DNA from: an uncultured Granulosicoccus sp.
GTDB lineage: Bacteria; Pseudomonadota; Gammaproteobacteria; Granulosicoccales; Granulosicoccaceae
Reading direction: 5' to 3'
Length of the DNA: 19,540 nucleotides
Assembly: GCA_938016235.1 (NCBI GenBank)
Contig: CALLPU010000037.1
Location: 1-19,540 of the forward strand
Below the pieces are notes generated by a model, which saw only the letters and a program-made list of their open reading frames with translations, searched no databases and was not told the DNA's origin. Within the stretch, counting starts at the first letter, position 1; the number at the start of each line of letters is the position of its first letter. Below are positions 1 through 8,038 of the stretch, in pieces. The position numbers and the translations under genes are program-made.

Positions 1-162
1 ATTCAACGCACCGAGGTAGAGTTACTGAAAACGCCTAATCTTGGCAAGAAGTCCCTGACCGAAATCAAGGACGTTCTCGCACAGCAGGCATTGTCACTGG
101 GTATGCGCCTGGAAAACTGGCCACCACCTGAGTTGCAGAAGCAACGAGAGATGGCCAAGTAG
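1..162 (+). CDS. rpoA: RNA polymerase alpha subunit, C-terminal end (partial)
   Basis: This is the last 53 codons of rpoA, cut by the left edge of the window; frame 1 is open from base 1 to a TAG at 160-162. The protein is the alpha subunit of RNA polymerase. Only the end of the alpha C-terminal domain is visible, the part that contacts UP elements and activators such as CRP. The strings TPNLGKKSLTEIKDVL and LGMRLENWPP are hallmarks of the bacterial alpha-CTD. The tail after WPP is short and charged (PELQKQREMAK). rplQ follows after 15 bp, the standard order at the end of the alpha operon, so the two are almost certainly co-transcribed. Confidence 0.97.
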   Translation: MQRTEVELLKTPNLGKKSLTEIKDVLAQQALSLGMRLENWPPPELQKQREMAK

Positions 163-177
163 GAACGAGAATAGAAC

Positions 178-540
178 ATGAGACATCGTAAGAGCGGGCG
201 CAAGCTCAACCGTAATTCCAGCCACCGTAAGGCCATGTTCCGTAACATGGCAGCTTCATTGGTAGAGCACGAGTCCATCAAGACGACTGTGCCCAAGGCC
301 AAGGAACTGCGTCGGGTTATCGAACCCATGGTCACCAACGCCAAGCAGGATAACGTTGCCAAGCGTCGTCAGGCGTTTGATCGCCTGCGTGACAAGGCCG
401 CTGTTGGCAAGCTGTTTACAGAGATTGGTCCTCGCTTTGCCAATCGCCCCGGTGGCTACACGCGCATTCTCAAATGCGGTATGCGCCCGGGCGACAACGC
501 TCCCATGGCGATCATTGAGTTTGTGGAACGCGGCGAATAA
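178..540 (+). CDS. rplQ: 50S ribosomal protein L17
   Basis: A complete 120-residue L17, a large-subunit protein near the polypeptide exit tunnel. The N-terminus MRHRKSGRKLNRNSSHR, the IKTTVPKAKELRR segment and the conserved GPRFANRPGGYTRILKCG block identify it clearly. E. coli L17 is 127 residues, so this form is slightly shorter at its variable C-terminus. The ATG at 178 is supported by an AGGAACGAG stretch about 10 bases upstream and by conservation of the N-terminus. It is the last gene of the alpha operon and is followed by a strong intrinsic terminator, so the next gene (the ABC exporter) should have its own promoter or depend on read-through. Confidence 0.98.
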   Translation: MRHRKSGRKLNRNSSHRKAMFRNMAASLVEHESIKTTVPKAKELRRVIEPMVTNAKQDNVAKRRQAFDRLRDKAAVGKLFTEIGPRFANRPGGYTRILKCGMRPGDNAPMAIIEFVERGE

Positions 541-554
541 GCCAATCATGAAAA

Positions 555-585
555 CATGACGCCCACTGTTGTGGTGAGCGTCATG
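555..585 (+). other. Hairpin between rplQ and its terminator
   Basis: CATGACGC (555-562) pairs with GCGTCATG (578-585), and CCAC (563-566) can continue the stem with GTGG (571-574), leaving a TGTT loop and a TGA bulge. No T-run follows, so it is not a terminator by itself. It may protect the 3' end of the operon mRNA or help release at the adjacent terminator. The pairing is seen directly; any role is inference. Confidence 0.5.
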
Positions 586-593
586 GTTGTTCC

Positions 594-627
594 AAGGCCC
601 GACGCTGTTGCAGCTCGGGCCTTTTTC
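594..627 (+). terminator. Rho-independent terminator of the rpoA-rplQ operon
   Basis: AAGGCCCGA (594-602) pairs perfectly with TCGGGCCTT (615-623). The stem continues as GCTG (604-607) with CAGC (611-614) around a TTG loop; the only flaw is an unpaired C at 603. The 3' arm runs into TTTTT (622-626). This is a textbook GC-rich stem plus U-tract, 54 bp after the rplQ stop codon. Confidence 0.93.
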
Positions 628-656
628 GTCTGTCAATGTGAGGAAGTATCCCCGGT

Positions 657-2456
657 ATGAGCAACGTGGGAACGAGTTTCAGCGCGCTCTTGCACTTGTT
701 GCGTTATGCGCGTGGTTACCGGCGCCGGATCATACTGGCCAGTACCTGTTCGGCGCTGAATACCCTGTTCGATATCATGCCCGAGATTCTCATTGGCGTG
801 GCCATCGACGTGGTTGTCAATCAGGAAGCCAGCTTCCTGGCAGGCTTCGGATTCGAATCTCCCCGATCACAAATTCTCATGTTGGCAGGATTGACACTGC
901 TGATCTGGGCCGGAGAGTCTTTGTTTCAGTACCTGTACCTGATCCTGTGGCGTAATCTTGCGCAGGATCTTCAGGCGGATCTTCGCCAGGATGCCTATGA
1001 CCAGGTTCAGCGGCAGGACATGGGCTTTTTCGAGGCACGCAGTTCGGGTGAGCTCACAGCCATACTCAACGACGACGTCAATCAGCTTGAACGCTTTCTG
1101 GATGGCGGCGCCAATGATTTTCTGCAGGTGTTTGTCAGTGTCACGTTGATCGGTGGTGTGTTTTTTATCATTTCACCGTCGATTGCCCTGCTGGCGATCA
1201 CGCCCATTCCAGTGATTATCTGGGGCGCGTTTTTCTTCATGCGCCGGGCATCACCGCTGTATGCCGATGTTCGCGAAAAAGTCGCTGACTTGTCCAGCAG
1301 ACTCAGTAACAACGTGGGTGGCATGGCGACGATCAAGTCGTTTACGGCAGAAACCCGAGAAAGCCTTCGATTGCAACAGGCCAGTGCTGCCTACGTGGCT
1401 GCCAATCGGCGTGCCATCAAAGTGAGCTCGGCGTTTGTACCGCTGATACGCATGGCTATACTCGCCGGGTTTCTGGCCACTTTCATACTCGGCGGCATAC
1501 AGGCATTGGAGGGGAACCTGAATGTGGGTGCGTATGGCATGCTGGTGTTTCTGACTCAACGACTGTTGTGGCCATTGACCCGGCTGGCACAAACGGTTGA
1601 CCTGTATGAGCGTGCCATGGCCAGTACGCGCCGGATACTCAAGCTCATCGAAACCGAGACGGATGTGCGGGATACCGGGAGTAGTGTTCTGTCGGTGACA
1701 GAACCTGTCGCGATAGAGTTTGATCAGGTCAGTTTCCACTATCCCGGCACGCAATCGGGTGTGTCGGCGGTTTCGTTGAAAATTCCTTCAGGCACAACCA
1801 CGGCATTGGTAGGTACCACAGGTTCCGGTAAATCAACGTTGATCAAACTGTTGTTGCGCTTCTATCCGGTAACGGGTGGCACGATCAGCATTGACGGTCT
1901 CTCGATCGATGAGCTGTCGCTTCACTCGTTACGAGAGACAATCGGGCTGGTCAGCCAGGACGTTTTCCTGTTTGAAGGCAGTATTCACGACAACATCGCT
2001 TACGGAGATCCGCAAGCCAGCGATGAAGCCATACGCGATGCTGCCCGCGCAGCGGAAGCCACGGAATTTATTGATGCGTTACCTGAAGGCTTTGAAACGC
2101 TGGTGGGTGAGCGCGGAATCAAATTGTCAGGTGGGCAACGCCAGCGCTTGTCTCTGGCGCGCGCTATTCTGAAAAATCCCCCCATTCTGATTCTGGATGA
2201 GGCCACCAGCGCAGTAGACAATGAAACGGAAGCAGCCATTCAACGTTCACTGGCGGTCATCTCGCGCAACCGTACCGTGTTGGTGGTGGCACATCGGTTA
2301 AGCACGATTGTGGCCGCTGATCAGATTGTTGTGCTGGAGCACGGTACTATCGTAGAGCAGGGCAATCACGCCGCATTGTTGGCTAATGGCGGGCCATATG
2401 CGGGTCAGTGGGCTGTGCAAACCGGCGCAGCGCAATGGACCGCCGGTGGCTCATAA
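657..2456 (+). CDS. ABC exporter half-transporter (fused permease/ATPase, MsbA-like)
   Basis: A 599-residue half-transporter: an N-terminal six-helix ABC exporter domain (about residues 20-315) fused to an ATPase domain (about 350-590). It would work as a dimer in the inner membrane, exporting a lipid or hydrophobic compound with ATP. Visible motifs are Walker A GTTGSGKST (386-394), the Q-loop glutamine in VSQDVF, the signature LSGGQRQR (490-497), Walker B ILILDEATSAVD (510-521) with its catalytic Glu, and the H-loop in VAHRLS. The ATG at 657 has AGGAAG at 641-646. gpsA follows after 56 bp, which suggests co-transcription and a link to lipid metabolism. It resembles the MsbA/BmrA class, but substrate cannot be read from sequence and no lpxK neighbour supports calling it true MsbA. 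Confidence 0.9.
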   Translation: MSNVGTSFSALLHLLRYARGYRRRIILASTCSALNTLFDIMPEILIGVAIDVVVNQEASFLAGFGFESPRSQILMLAGLTLLIWAGESLFQYLYLILWRNLAQDLQADLRQDAYDQVQRQDMGFFEARSSGELTAILNDDVNQLERFLDGGANDFLQVFVSVTLIGGVFFIISPSIALLAITPIPVIIWGAFFFMRRASPLYADVREKVADLSSRLSNNVGGMATIKSFTAETRESLRLQQASAAYVAANRRAIKVSSAFVPLIRMAILAGFLATFILGGIQALEGNLNVGAYGMLVFLTQRLLWPLTRLAQTVDLYERAMASTRRILKLIETETDVRDTGSSVLSVTEPVAIEFDQVSFHYPGTQSGVSAVSLKIPSGTTTALVGTTGSGKSTLIKLLLRFYPVTGGTISIDGLSIDELSLHSLRETIGLVSQDVFLFEGSIHDNIAYGDPQASDEAIRDAARAAEATEFIDALPEGFETLVGERGIKLSGGQRQRLSLARAILKNPPILILDEATSAVDNETEAAIQRSLAVISRNRTVLVVAHRLSTIVAADQIVVLEHGTIVEQGNHAALLANGGPYAGQWAVQTGAAQWTAGGS

Positions 2457-2512
2457 ATGTATCGCAAGGTTATCCACCACACATCGCATCCGAGGCACAT
2501 CGTGAATCAGTT

Positions 2513-3529
2513 ATGACGACACCGATCATCGTTATCGGCGCAGGTTCCTGGGGAACGGCGCTCGCCATTCAACTGGCCCGCGTAGGTGGCTCCGTGGTGC
2601 TATGGGGGCGTGATGCCGCGCATATGGAGCAGATGCAGCAGGATCGGAGTAACGAACGATACCTGCCCGATTGCCGATTTCCCGAGAATTTGCACATCGA
2701 GGCAGACTTGAGTCGAGCGCTGGCAACTTCCGACAGAGTGCTGATATCCGTACCGAGCCATGCCTTTCGTGCCGTGCTTGAACAGATGAAGTTGGAAAGG
2801 GCAGGGGATGTGTCGTCGCTGGAACTGGCCTGGGCGACCAAAGGATTTGAGCATGCTACCGGTTTGCTTCCCCATCAAGTTGTGAAAGACGTACTACCCA
2901 CCTGCTCGGACTACGCGGTTGTATCGGGTCCAACGTTCGCACTGGAGGTTGGCGCCGGTTTACCCACAGCCATCACTGTGGCTGGCTCCAATACTGAGTG
3001 GTCGAGGCGTATGGCAGATGCACTGCGCACACGGGCATTTATTGCCTATACCTCCGAAGACATTGTGGGTGTGGAGATTGGCGGGGCTGTCAAAAACGCT
3101 CTGGCAATTGGTGCCGGTCTGTCGGATGGCCTGGGATTTGGTGCCAATGCCCGCATCGCTGTTATCAATAGAGGCCTGCGCGAACTCTCCCGGCTGGGTA
3201 TGGCGATGGGCGCTCGGTCAGAAACGTTCGTGGGTCTGGCAGGAATGGGGGATCTGGTGCTGACCTGCACTGACAACCAATCGCGCAACCGGCGAATGGG
3301 GCTTGCACTGGCCTCGGGTAAAACCATCGAAGCGGCGGCACGCGAGATTGGGCAGGTTGTAGAAGGTGTGGGTGCAGCCAAGGCGGTATATGAGCAGGCA
3401 CAACGATTGAATATCCGCATGCCTATCATTGAACAGATCTACCATGTAGTGGTGGATGGCATTGACCCTCAGGATGCCGTGGAGGCCCTGTTGACGCGAG
3501 AGATGCAGGCAGGTGCAGAGCACGGTTAG
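2513..3529 (+). CDS. gpsA: Glycerol-3-phosphate dehydrogenase [NAD(P)+]
   Basis: A 338-residue cytosolic enzyme that reduces dihydroxyacetone phosphate to sn-glycerol 3-phosphate, the backbone for phospholipids; E. coli GpsA is 339 residues. The N-terminal Rossmann motif GAGSWGTALA (9-18), the GPTFALEVG segment, and the GGAVKNALAIGAGL block carrying the catalytic lysine are all present, followed by the AGMGDLVLTC stretch. An open frame extends upstream into the ABC gene, but the ATG at 2513 places IIVIGAGSWG at the family's usual position, so it is chosen. No good Shine-Dalgarno is seen just before it; the nearest purine run (GAGG, about 2492) is too far. It probably lies in one transcription unit with the ABC exporter. 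Confidence 0.95.
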   Translation: MTTPIIVIGAGSWGTALAIQLARVGGSVVLWGRDAAHMEQMQQDRSNERYLPDCRFPENLHIEADLSRALATSDRVLISVPSHAFRAVLEQMKLERAGDVSSLELAWATKGFEHATGLLPHQVVKDVLPTCSDYAVVSGPTFALEVGAGLPTAITVAGSNTEWSRRMADALRTRAFIAYTSEDIVGVEIGGAVKNALAIGAGLSDGLGFGANARIAVINRGLRELSRLGMAMGARSETFVGLAGMGDLVLTCTDNQSRNRRMGLALASGKTIEAAAREIGQVVEGVGAAKAVYEQAQRLNIRMPIIEQIYHVVVDGIDPQDAVEALLTREMQAGAEHG

Positions 3530-3538
3530 CAAGTCTGC

Positions 3539-3559
3539 GCGGCAGAAATCCACTGCTGC
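3539..3559. other. Weak hairpin in the convergent gpsA / flavoprotein gap
   Basis: GCGGCAG (3539-3545) pairs with CTGCTGC (3553-3559), allowing one G-U pair, around a 7-base loop. No T-run follows on either strand, so it is at best a weak bidirectional end signal for the two converging genes. Confidence 0.25.
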
Positions 3560-3604
3560 ACGCGAGACGAGAACGCCCGCCACGCAAACTACTTGTCGCA
3601 CAGA

Positions 3605-4273
3605 TCAGTAACGTAACAAAGCCTCCAGCAAGGCAGCACCGGGTTGTACAGTCTCGGGCAGGTTGGCTGCGTTAACCGGTTGGCCGGCGACGGTGTTGAT
3701 TGGAATAATGCCTGCCCAGTGTGGCAGATCGATATCCTCGTCATCGTCTATCGGGTCGCCCGTACGAATTTTGGCGGATGTTTCATCCAGCGGTATTCGC
3801 ACCAGCTCAGTCGCCTTGAGTTCCTTGTTCAAGTGCGGTCGATAGTCGTCTGCAGTACCGGGAATCAAGTGTTCTGTAAATCGATCCAGCAGCGCCACCT
3901 TCTCATCGCCAAATACCGGCGTGCCACAACCGAATACCACTGCACTGCGATAGTTCATCGAGCAGTGCATGGCCGAACGAGCTTTAACCAGCGCATCAAC
4001 CAGGCAGACGGATACACACACTCGTTCGCCTGCGGCCATGGCCTTGTAGAGCCTGCTGCTTCTGCTGCCGTGCAGATACAGATGATCATCCAGTCTGGCG
4101 ATGGCGGTCGGGATGGACTGCGGCCAACCCTCGTGCACAAAGGCGACATGGCCGATAGTGGCGGCATCCAGCACGCGATACAGGGCATCGCGTTCGTATA
4201 CGGCACGATTGGCCGATTGTCGAACGCGACGCTTGTCCCCTTTCGGTGGGGTTCCTTCAGTCGTGTGCGTCAT
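3605..4273 (-). CDS. FMN-binding split-barrel flavoprotein (Pyridox_ox_2 / NimA-like)
   Basis: A 222-residue protein of the pyridoxamine 5'-phosphate oxidase-like split-barrel fold. The run GHVAFVHEGWPQSIPTAI then LYLHGSRSSRLYKAM is typical of the Pyridox_ox_2/NimA-like branch, where FMN or another flavin is expected to bind. The C-terminus carries an acidic linker (DDDEDID) and a LPHWAGIIPI segment common in this branch. It lies head-to-head with a MocR regulator, an arrangement often seen for this family and one suggesting direct control by it. It starts at the ATG at 4273-4271 (minus strand), without a clear Shine-Dalgarno. It is not true PdxH. Substrate is unknown; a PLP-vitamer or nitro-compound role would be a guess. 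Confidence 0.8.
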   Translation of the reverse strand: MTHTTEGTPPKGDKRRVRQSANRAVYERDALYRVLDAATIGHVAFVHEGWPQSIPTAIARLDDHLYLHGSRSSRLYKAMAAGERVCVSVCLVDALVKARSAMHCSMNYRSAVVFGCGTPVFGDEKVALLDRFTEHLIPGTADDYRPHLNKELKATELVRIPLDETSAKIRTGDPIDDDEDIDLPHWAGIIPINTVAGQPVNAANLPETVQPGAALLEALLRY

Positions 4274-4326
4274 GTGCGGTGGTTCCGGTTATTCGTTGCA
4301 GGAGATTGTGGTGACTTTACGGTTCC

Positions 4327-4355
4327 TTGAAAAGACACGTAAATGAGTATTTAAT
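4327..4355 (+). promoter_or_regulatory. Sigma70-type promoter for the MocR gene
   Basis: TTGAAA (4327-4332), a 17-bp spacer, then TTTAAT (4350-4355): each hexamer differs from consensus at one base and the spacing is optimal. Transcription would start near 4362, inside the palindrome described next and about 40 bp before the MocR ATG. Confidence 0.6.
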
Positions 4356-4359
4356 AGAA

Positions 4360-4369
4360 CCAATATTGG
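4360..4369. promoter_or_regulatory. Palindrome CCAATATTGG, candidate operator of the divergent pair
   Basis: A perfect 10-bp palindrome at the predicted transcription start of the MocR gene. GGTTCC also recurs at 4250-4255, 4281-4286 and 4321-4326, with the inverted half GAACC at 4357-4361. MocR proteins usually bind repeated elements between divergent genes, so either set could be the operator. The sequence is seen; binding is inference. Confidence 0.35.
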
Positions 4370-4401
4370 CAATAACGCCCTGTGGGCTTGTGTGACAACC
4401 C

Positions 4402-5856
4402 ATGCTGGATTCGCCAGAATGGATAGCGCGATTAACGCCTTCCAGCCCGCACGCCTTGAGCAAGGTGCGCCAGCTTTATCTTGCGTTGTATGAAGCCATC
4501 ACGCGAGGAGAGTTGGGCGACGGTCAGCAACTTCCGTCCAGTCGACAGCTGGCATCGCATTTGTCACTGGGACGAAACACGGTCATTGCGGTGTACGCCC
4601 AGTTGCACGATGAAGGGCTGATTGTATCGGATGGTCGACGAGGCACCCGTGTGACTCATCAAGCCGCGGGCAATCTATCTAGATCGGACAAAGACAACCC
4701 CTCCAGCCTGGCGTTGCTGTCGCGCCGCAGTGTGCATGAGCGTGTTACAAGTGCTCAGCATGTTGCCTTGGCACCCGGTATGCCCGACCCTGAGTTGTTT
4801 CCATCCACTCAGTGGCGCAAAGCGCTCAATGTGGCCTCGCGCCTGACCCCGGATAATCTCGGATACAAGGGTATTCCGTTGCCGCAGTTGCAACAGGCGT
4901 TGTGTCGTTACCTGGCTATCTATAGATCACTGCACGTGGAGCCCGAACAAATCATCATCACCAGCGGTACCCGCCAGAGTCTGGCACTGGCTGCTGCACT
5001 GTATGCAGACCCGGGTGACACTGCGTGGGTAGAGTCGCCCGGTTACCTGGGGGCCATTGATGCTTTCCGGATGCAGGGGCTGCAGTTGCGCGCCATGTCC
5101 GTTGACACGGACGGTACCCGGATGCCGTCCAGTGACTCGACTGATGCACCCGCACTGATTTACCTGACGCCATGTTTTCAATATCCCACGGGTGCACCGC
5201 TGGATGCCTCTCGACGAGCGGCCGTATTGAAGTATGCCCGCCAACACGATTGCATGATTTTTGAAGATGACTACGACAGTGAATTTCGAGACGACTCGCA
5301 AGCCCGTCCTGCGCTGGCATCACAACAGGCCGTGGGAGACTGCAACGTTCTGCATGCCGGCACGTTTTCCAAGTTGATTTTCCCGGCTGCCCGCATTGCC
5401 TGGCTTGTGGTACCCAGTGAGCATGTGACGGGTGCTCACCGGTGCCTTCGTACTCTGGGCGGCGGGCATAACAGTGTTGCGCAGGCGACCATCGCAGAGA
5501 TCGTGGACAACGGGTCGCTGGCTAAACACTTGCAGCGTGCCCGTGGTGTTTATACACAGCGCAGACTTGCGCTGCTCTCAGCTCTGGAAGACACCGGCCT
5601 GTTCGAACCCCTGACGGACACGGGCGGAAGCTTGAGCCTGGTTGCCGTCCTGAAGACACCGATAGCTGCCAAGGCCATGACCCGCTGTACAGATGAACAA
5701 CGACTGGGCGTCCAGTTCCTGGAAGAATTTCTTTGGCACAAGCGCGTGTCGTCGCAGGTCAGTGCTTTGGTGCTGGGACTGGGTAACGTCAGTACGCTGA
5801 AGATACCCGGCACTGTGGATCGACTGGCCAGCGCTATAACGCAGGCTTCTGAATAA
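4402..5856 (+). CDS. MocR-family regulator (GntR winged helix fused to class I aminotransferase domain)
   Basis: A 484-residue transcription factor. Residues about 20-85 form the GntR winged helix (LPSSRQLASHLSLGRNTV, then DEGLIVSDGRRGTRV). Residues about 120-480 form an aminotransferase fold type I domain that senses PLP or an amino compound. The PLP site is intact: GTFSKLIFPAARIAW holds the Schiff-base lysine at about K324, and FEDDYDSEFR (287-296) holds the aspartate and tyrosine expected to contact the cofactor. The gene is divergent from the flavoprotein, its likely target. No pdxS/pdxT is nearby, so calling it PdxR is not justified. The ATG at 4402 puts the HTH at the normal distance from the N-terminus. 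Confidence 0.9.
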   Translation: MLDSPEWIARLTPSSPHALSKVRQLYLALYEAITRGELGDGQQLPSSRQLASHLSLGRNTVIAVYAQLHDEGLIVSDGRRGTRVTHQAAGNLSRSDKDNPSSLALLSRRSVHERVTSAQHVALAPGMPDPELFPSTQWRKALNVASRLTPDNLGYKGIPLPQLQQALCRYLAIYRSLHVEPEQIIITSGTRQSLALAAALYADPGDTAWVESPGYLGAIDAFRMQGLQLRAMSVDTDGTRMPSSDSTDAPALIYLTPCFQYPTGAPLDASRRAAVLKYARQHDCMIFEDDYDSEFRDDSQARPALASQQAVGDCNVLHAGTFSKLIFPAARIAWLVVPSEHVTGAHRCLRTLGGGHNSVAQATIAEIVDNGSLAKHLQRARGVYTQRRLALLSALEDTGLFEPLTDTGGSLSLVAVLKTPIAAKAMTRCTDEQRLGVQFLEEFLWHKRVSSQVSALVLGLGNVSTLKIPGTVDRLASAITQASE

Positions 5857-5910
5857 GAACAATTGCCCGTATACTTTGACTGATCGACTCCACTACGACA
5901 GGGCCGCAAC

Positions 5911-6696
5911 GTGAGTGCTGAAGATAAACCGGTAGGTCGTCCGCCCGTTCGCAGGAAGGCGGAGAAACTGTCATCAGCCTTGTTGTATAAAAAGTTACCC
6001 CTGCTCAATCTGCCGCGTTATTTGCGAGAGAAAAGCGAGTGGCGCAAACAGGGTGGCAAAGTTGATCGAAACTACCGCATCCTGACGGACTACGCCGATG
6101 CTGCGGGTGCTGCACGAGGCCATTACTATCATCAGGATTTACTGGTGGCGGGCCTCATTGCAAAAGACAAGCCCCGGCGACACGTCGATATCGGTTCGCG
6201 AATTGACGGGTTTGTTGCACACGTGGCGTCTTATCGCGAAATTGAAGTGTTTGATATCCGCAAGCTGGACCCCAGCCGGCATGAGAACATCAAGTTCGTG
6301 CAGAAGGATCTGATGAACCCGGACGAGCAGAGCATTACTGATTCCATCTCCTGTCTGCATGCCATCGAACACTTTGGTCTGGGACGCTATGGTGACCCCA
6401 TAGATCCCGAAGGGCACCTTAAAGGCGTCAAGAATATTGTTGGCATGCTGGAACCCGGTGGCACGCTGTACATCAGCTTTCCGATAGGGTTTGCTGACGC
6501 TGTGCACTTCAATGCGCATCGTGTATTTCATCCCCGAAGCGTTTTTGAATGGCCCGGCATTAAAGATGTGATGGAACTGAAACGCTTTGACTGGGTTGAC
6601 GCAACCGGAGAAATCAACCTGAATGCGCAGGTTGAGGACGCCGTTGATGGTGTGAAGTATGGGTGTGGCATCTATACGATGGTGAAAACAGGCTGA
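5911..6696 (+). CDS. DUF268 protein, methyltransferase-like
   Basis: A 261-residue protein recognised as DUF268-like, a family with an S-adenosylmethionine methyltransferase-type Rossmann fold and no settled function. Seen directly: a basic N-terminus (about 1-50); the glycine-rich loop HVDIGSRIDGFVAH (about 91-104); a strand ending in FDIRKLD; KFVQKDLMNP; and the block SCLHAIEHFGLGRYGD (147-162) where catalytic residues would lie. LEPGGTLYISFPIG matches methyltransferase motif III. The start is GTG at 5911 with AGGG about 8 bases upstream; no in-frame ATG serves better. DUF268 genes are often found in surface polysaccharide loci, but no glycosyltransferase is nearby. It converges on the minus-strand operon with only 15 bp between. 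Confidence 0.75.
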   Translation: MSAEDKPVGRPPVRRKAEKLSSALLYKKLPLLNLPRYLREKSEWRKQGGKVDRNYRILTDYADAAGAARGHYYHQDLLVAGLIAKDKPRRHVDIGSRIDGFVAHVASYREIEVFDIRKLDPSRHENIKFVQKDLMNPDEQSITDSISCLHAIEHFGLGRYGDPIDPEGHLKGVKNIVGMLEPGGTLYISFPIGFADAVHFNAHRVFHPRSVFEWPGIKDVMELKRFDWVDATGEINLNAQVEDAVDGVKYGCGIYTMVKTG

Positions 6697-6711
6697 TAGG
6701 CACTGAACGGG

Positions 6712-7095
6712 TTACGAATCCACAAACGCTTCTGCGGCTTCACCCACGAAATCCGGTAACACGAACTCAGTAAACTGACGGGCCTTGATGACGTCCAGTT
6801 GCAGTGTCAGCGCTCTGCACACGCGGTGCATACCATCCATCACACGCCCTTCAACGTCGAGCAGTATGGGATAGTTAAGATCCGCCTCATAGATGAGCCT
6901 CGCATGCTCGGCGATGTTCCGACACGTTGGCGATGCACCGCCCAGTGAATACCAGTACGTTTCGTCTATCTCCACCAGGTTGCTGAGCCGTACTTCACGG
7001 ATGTCCAGATGTTCAGACAGCGCAACAAGCCGCGCAACATCCCAGGCCATGAGCCCTCGATCAGACTGCCTGAAGTGCTTTTGTGGTCGTATCAC
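6712..7095 (-). CDS. Small ParB/sulfiredoxin-fold protein, function unknown
   Basis: About 127 residues. The C-terminal half, YPILLDVEGRVMDGMHRV followed by a short helix and a strand, matches the ParB N-terminal/sulfiredoxin fold: a strand, then G-R-V-x-D-G-x-H-R, the nucleotide-binding corner. The first half contains SDRGLMAWDVARLVALSEH and a conserved-looking SPTCRNIAEHARLI. The open frame extends upstream to 7206, but I prefer the GTG at 7095-7093: it lies just after the stop of the preceding EamA gene and has CGAGG five bases upstream, and the longer form would overlap EamA by about 100 bp. No partner ParA or parS site is seen, so chromosome partitioning is unlikely; a small nucleotide-dependent regulator or enzyme is possible. 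Confidence 0.7.
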   Translation of the reverse strand: MIRPQKHFRQSDRGLMAWDVARLVALSEHLDIREVRLSNLVEIDETYWYSLGGASPTCRNIAEHARLIYEADLNYPILLDVEGRVMDGMHRVCRALTLQLDVIKARQFTEFVLPDFVGEAAEAFVDS

Positions 7096-7105
7096 ACTTG
7101 CCTCG

Positions 7106-8038
7106 TTAGTGGTCGGCTGTTCGCTGCTCTCGAACAAATACGTATAAACCGCTGGCAACGATGATGGCAATTCCCACCCACGATAGTGTGTCAGGCCAAT
7201 CGCCAAAGATCAGCCAGCCCAGTGCGGTTGCCGCTATGATTTCCACATATCCGAACGGTGCGAGCACCGATGCTGGTGCGCGGTTAACGGCAATGACCAC
7301 CAGCAGATGCCCGAAAGCGGCGATAAATCCGATAGCGCTCAGATAGCCCCATTCCACCATTGTGGGAAGTTGCGCTCCCCACAGCGTATTACCTGCCAGA
7401 GTGCCAGGCAGCAGTACTAGTGAGAGTGCAAGCGTGGCTCCAATGCCACTGGCAAACTGCATGGTCAGAGGATGATCGACATTAGCGACCGATCGCGTTA
7501 CTGCCAGATAACCTGAAAAGAACAGCGCAGCACCCATGGGCAACAAGGCCGCTGGTGTGAATGAATCACTGCCCGGTTGAATGATCAGTAACGCGCCCAG
7601 AAATCCGGCAACCACCGCTGCCTTGCGGTGCCAGCCGATGGTTTCTCCGAGGAACATGGCCGACAACAGTGTGAGCATCATGGGTTGCACAAAAAATATG
7701 GCGATGGCGTCGGCTAGCGGTAGATGCAGCAGTGAAAAGAAAAAGAATGAGGTTGCAATGGCCAGTAAAAGACCTCGTATGCCATGTATGAGCGGGCGTT
7801 TGGCGAGTAGCAACCCGGGTCCGTAGATCACGACGATGGCAACGCCCATGATCAGAAACTGGAAAAAGAACCGCCCCCATGTGACCTGTATGGGCGACAG
7901 GGAGCCACCCAGAATTTTCGCGATTGCATCCATGATCGGTATGATCATGGTACCGGTGACCATGAACGTGATACCCCAGGCTATCGACTGGGTGCCTGAT
8001 TCCAGTCGAGCCAGCAAAGGTGCGGCGTTTTCTCTCAC
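7106..8038 (-). CDS. EamA/DMT-superfamily transporter
   Basis: A 310-residue inner-membrane protein with about ten hydrophobic segments in two EamA repeats, the architecture of drug/metabolite transporters. SIAWGITFMVTGTMIIPIMD opens the first repeat; ALLPMGAALFFSGYLAVTRS opens the second; PFGYVEIIAATALGWLIFGD is the typical end of the second. The start is GTG at 8038-8036 and overlaps the TGA of the upstream APP1-type gene as GTGA (8038-8035), so the two are translationally coupled. Substrate is unknown; relatives export amino acids, S-adenosylmethionine or metabolites. Confidence 0.88.
   Translation of the reverse strand: MRENAAPLLARLESGTQSIAWGITFMVTGTMIIPIMDAIAKILGGSLSPIQVTWGRFFFQFLIMGVAIVVIYGPGLLLAKRPLIHGIRGLLLAIATSFFFFSLLHLPLADAIAIFFVQPMMLTLLSAMFLGETIGWHRKAAVVAGFLGALLIIQPGSDSFTPAALLPMGAALFFSGYLAVTRSVANVDHPLTMQFASGIGATLALSLVLLPGTLAGNTLWGAQLPTMVEWGYLSAIGFIAAFGHLLVVIAVNRAPASVLAPFGYVEIIAATALGWLIFGDWPDTLSWVGIAIIVASGLYVFVREQRTADH

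Noticed and set aside
3644..4330. 228-codon plus-strand open frame over the flavoprotein gene
   Set aside because: It is the opposite strand of a clear Pyridox_ox_2-like gene and shows no family features.
7096..7206. Longer form of the ParB-like protein starting at 7206
   Set aside because: It overlaps about 100 bp of the EamA coding sequence; the GTG at 7095 has a well-placed CGAGG.
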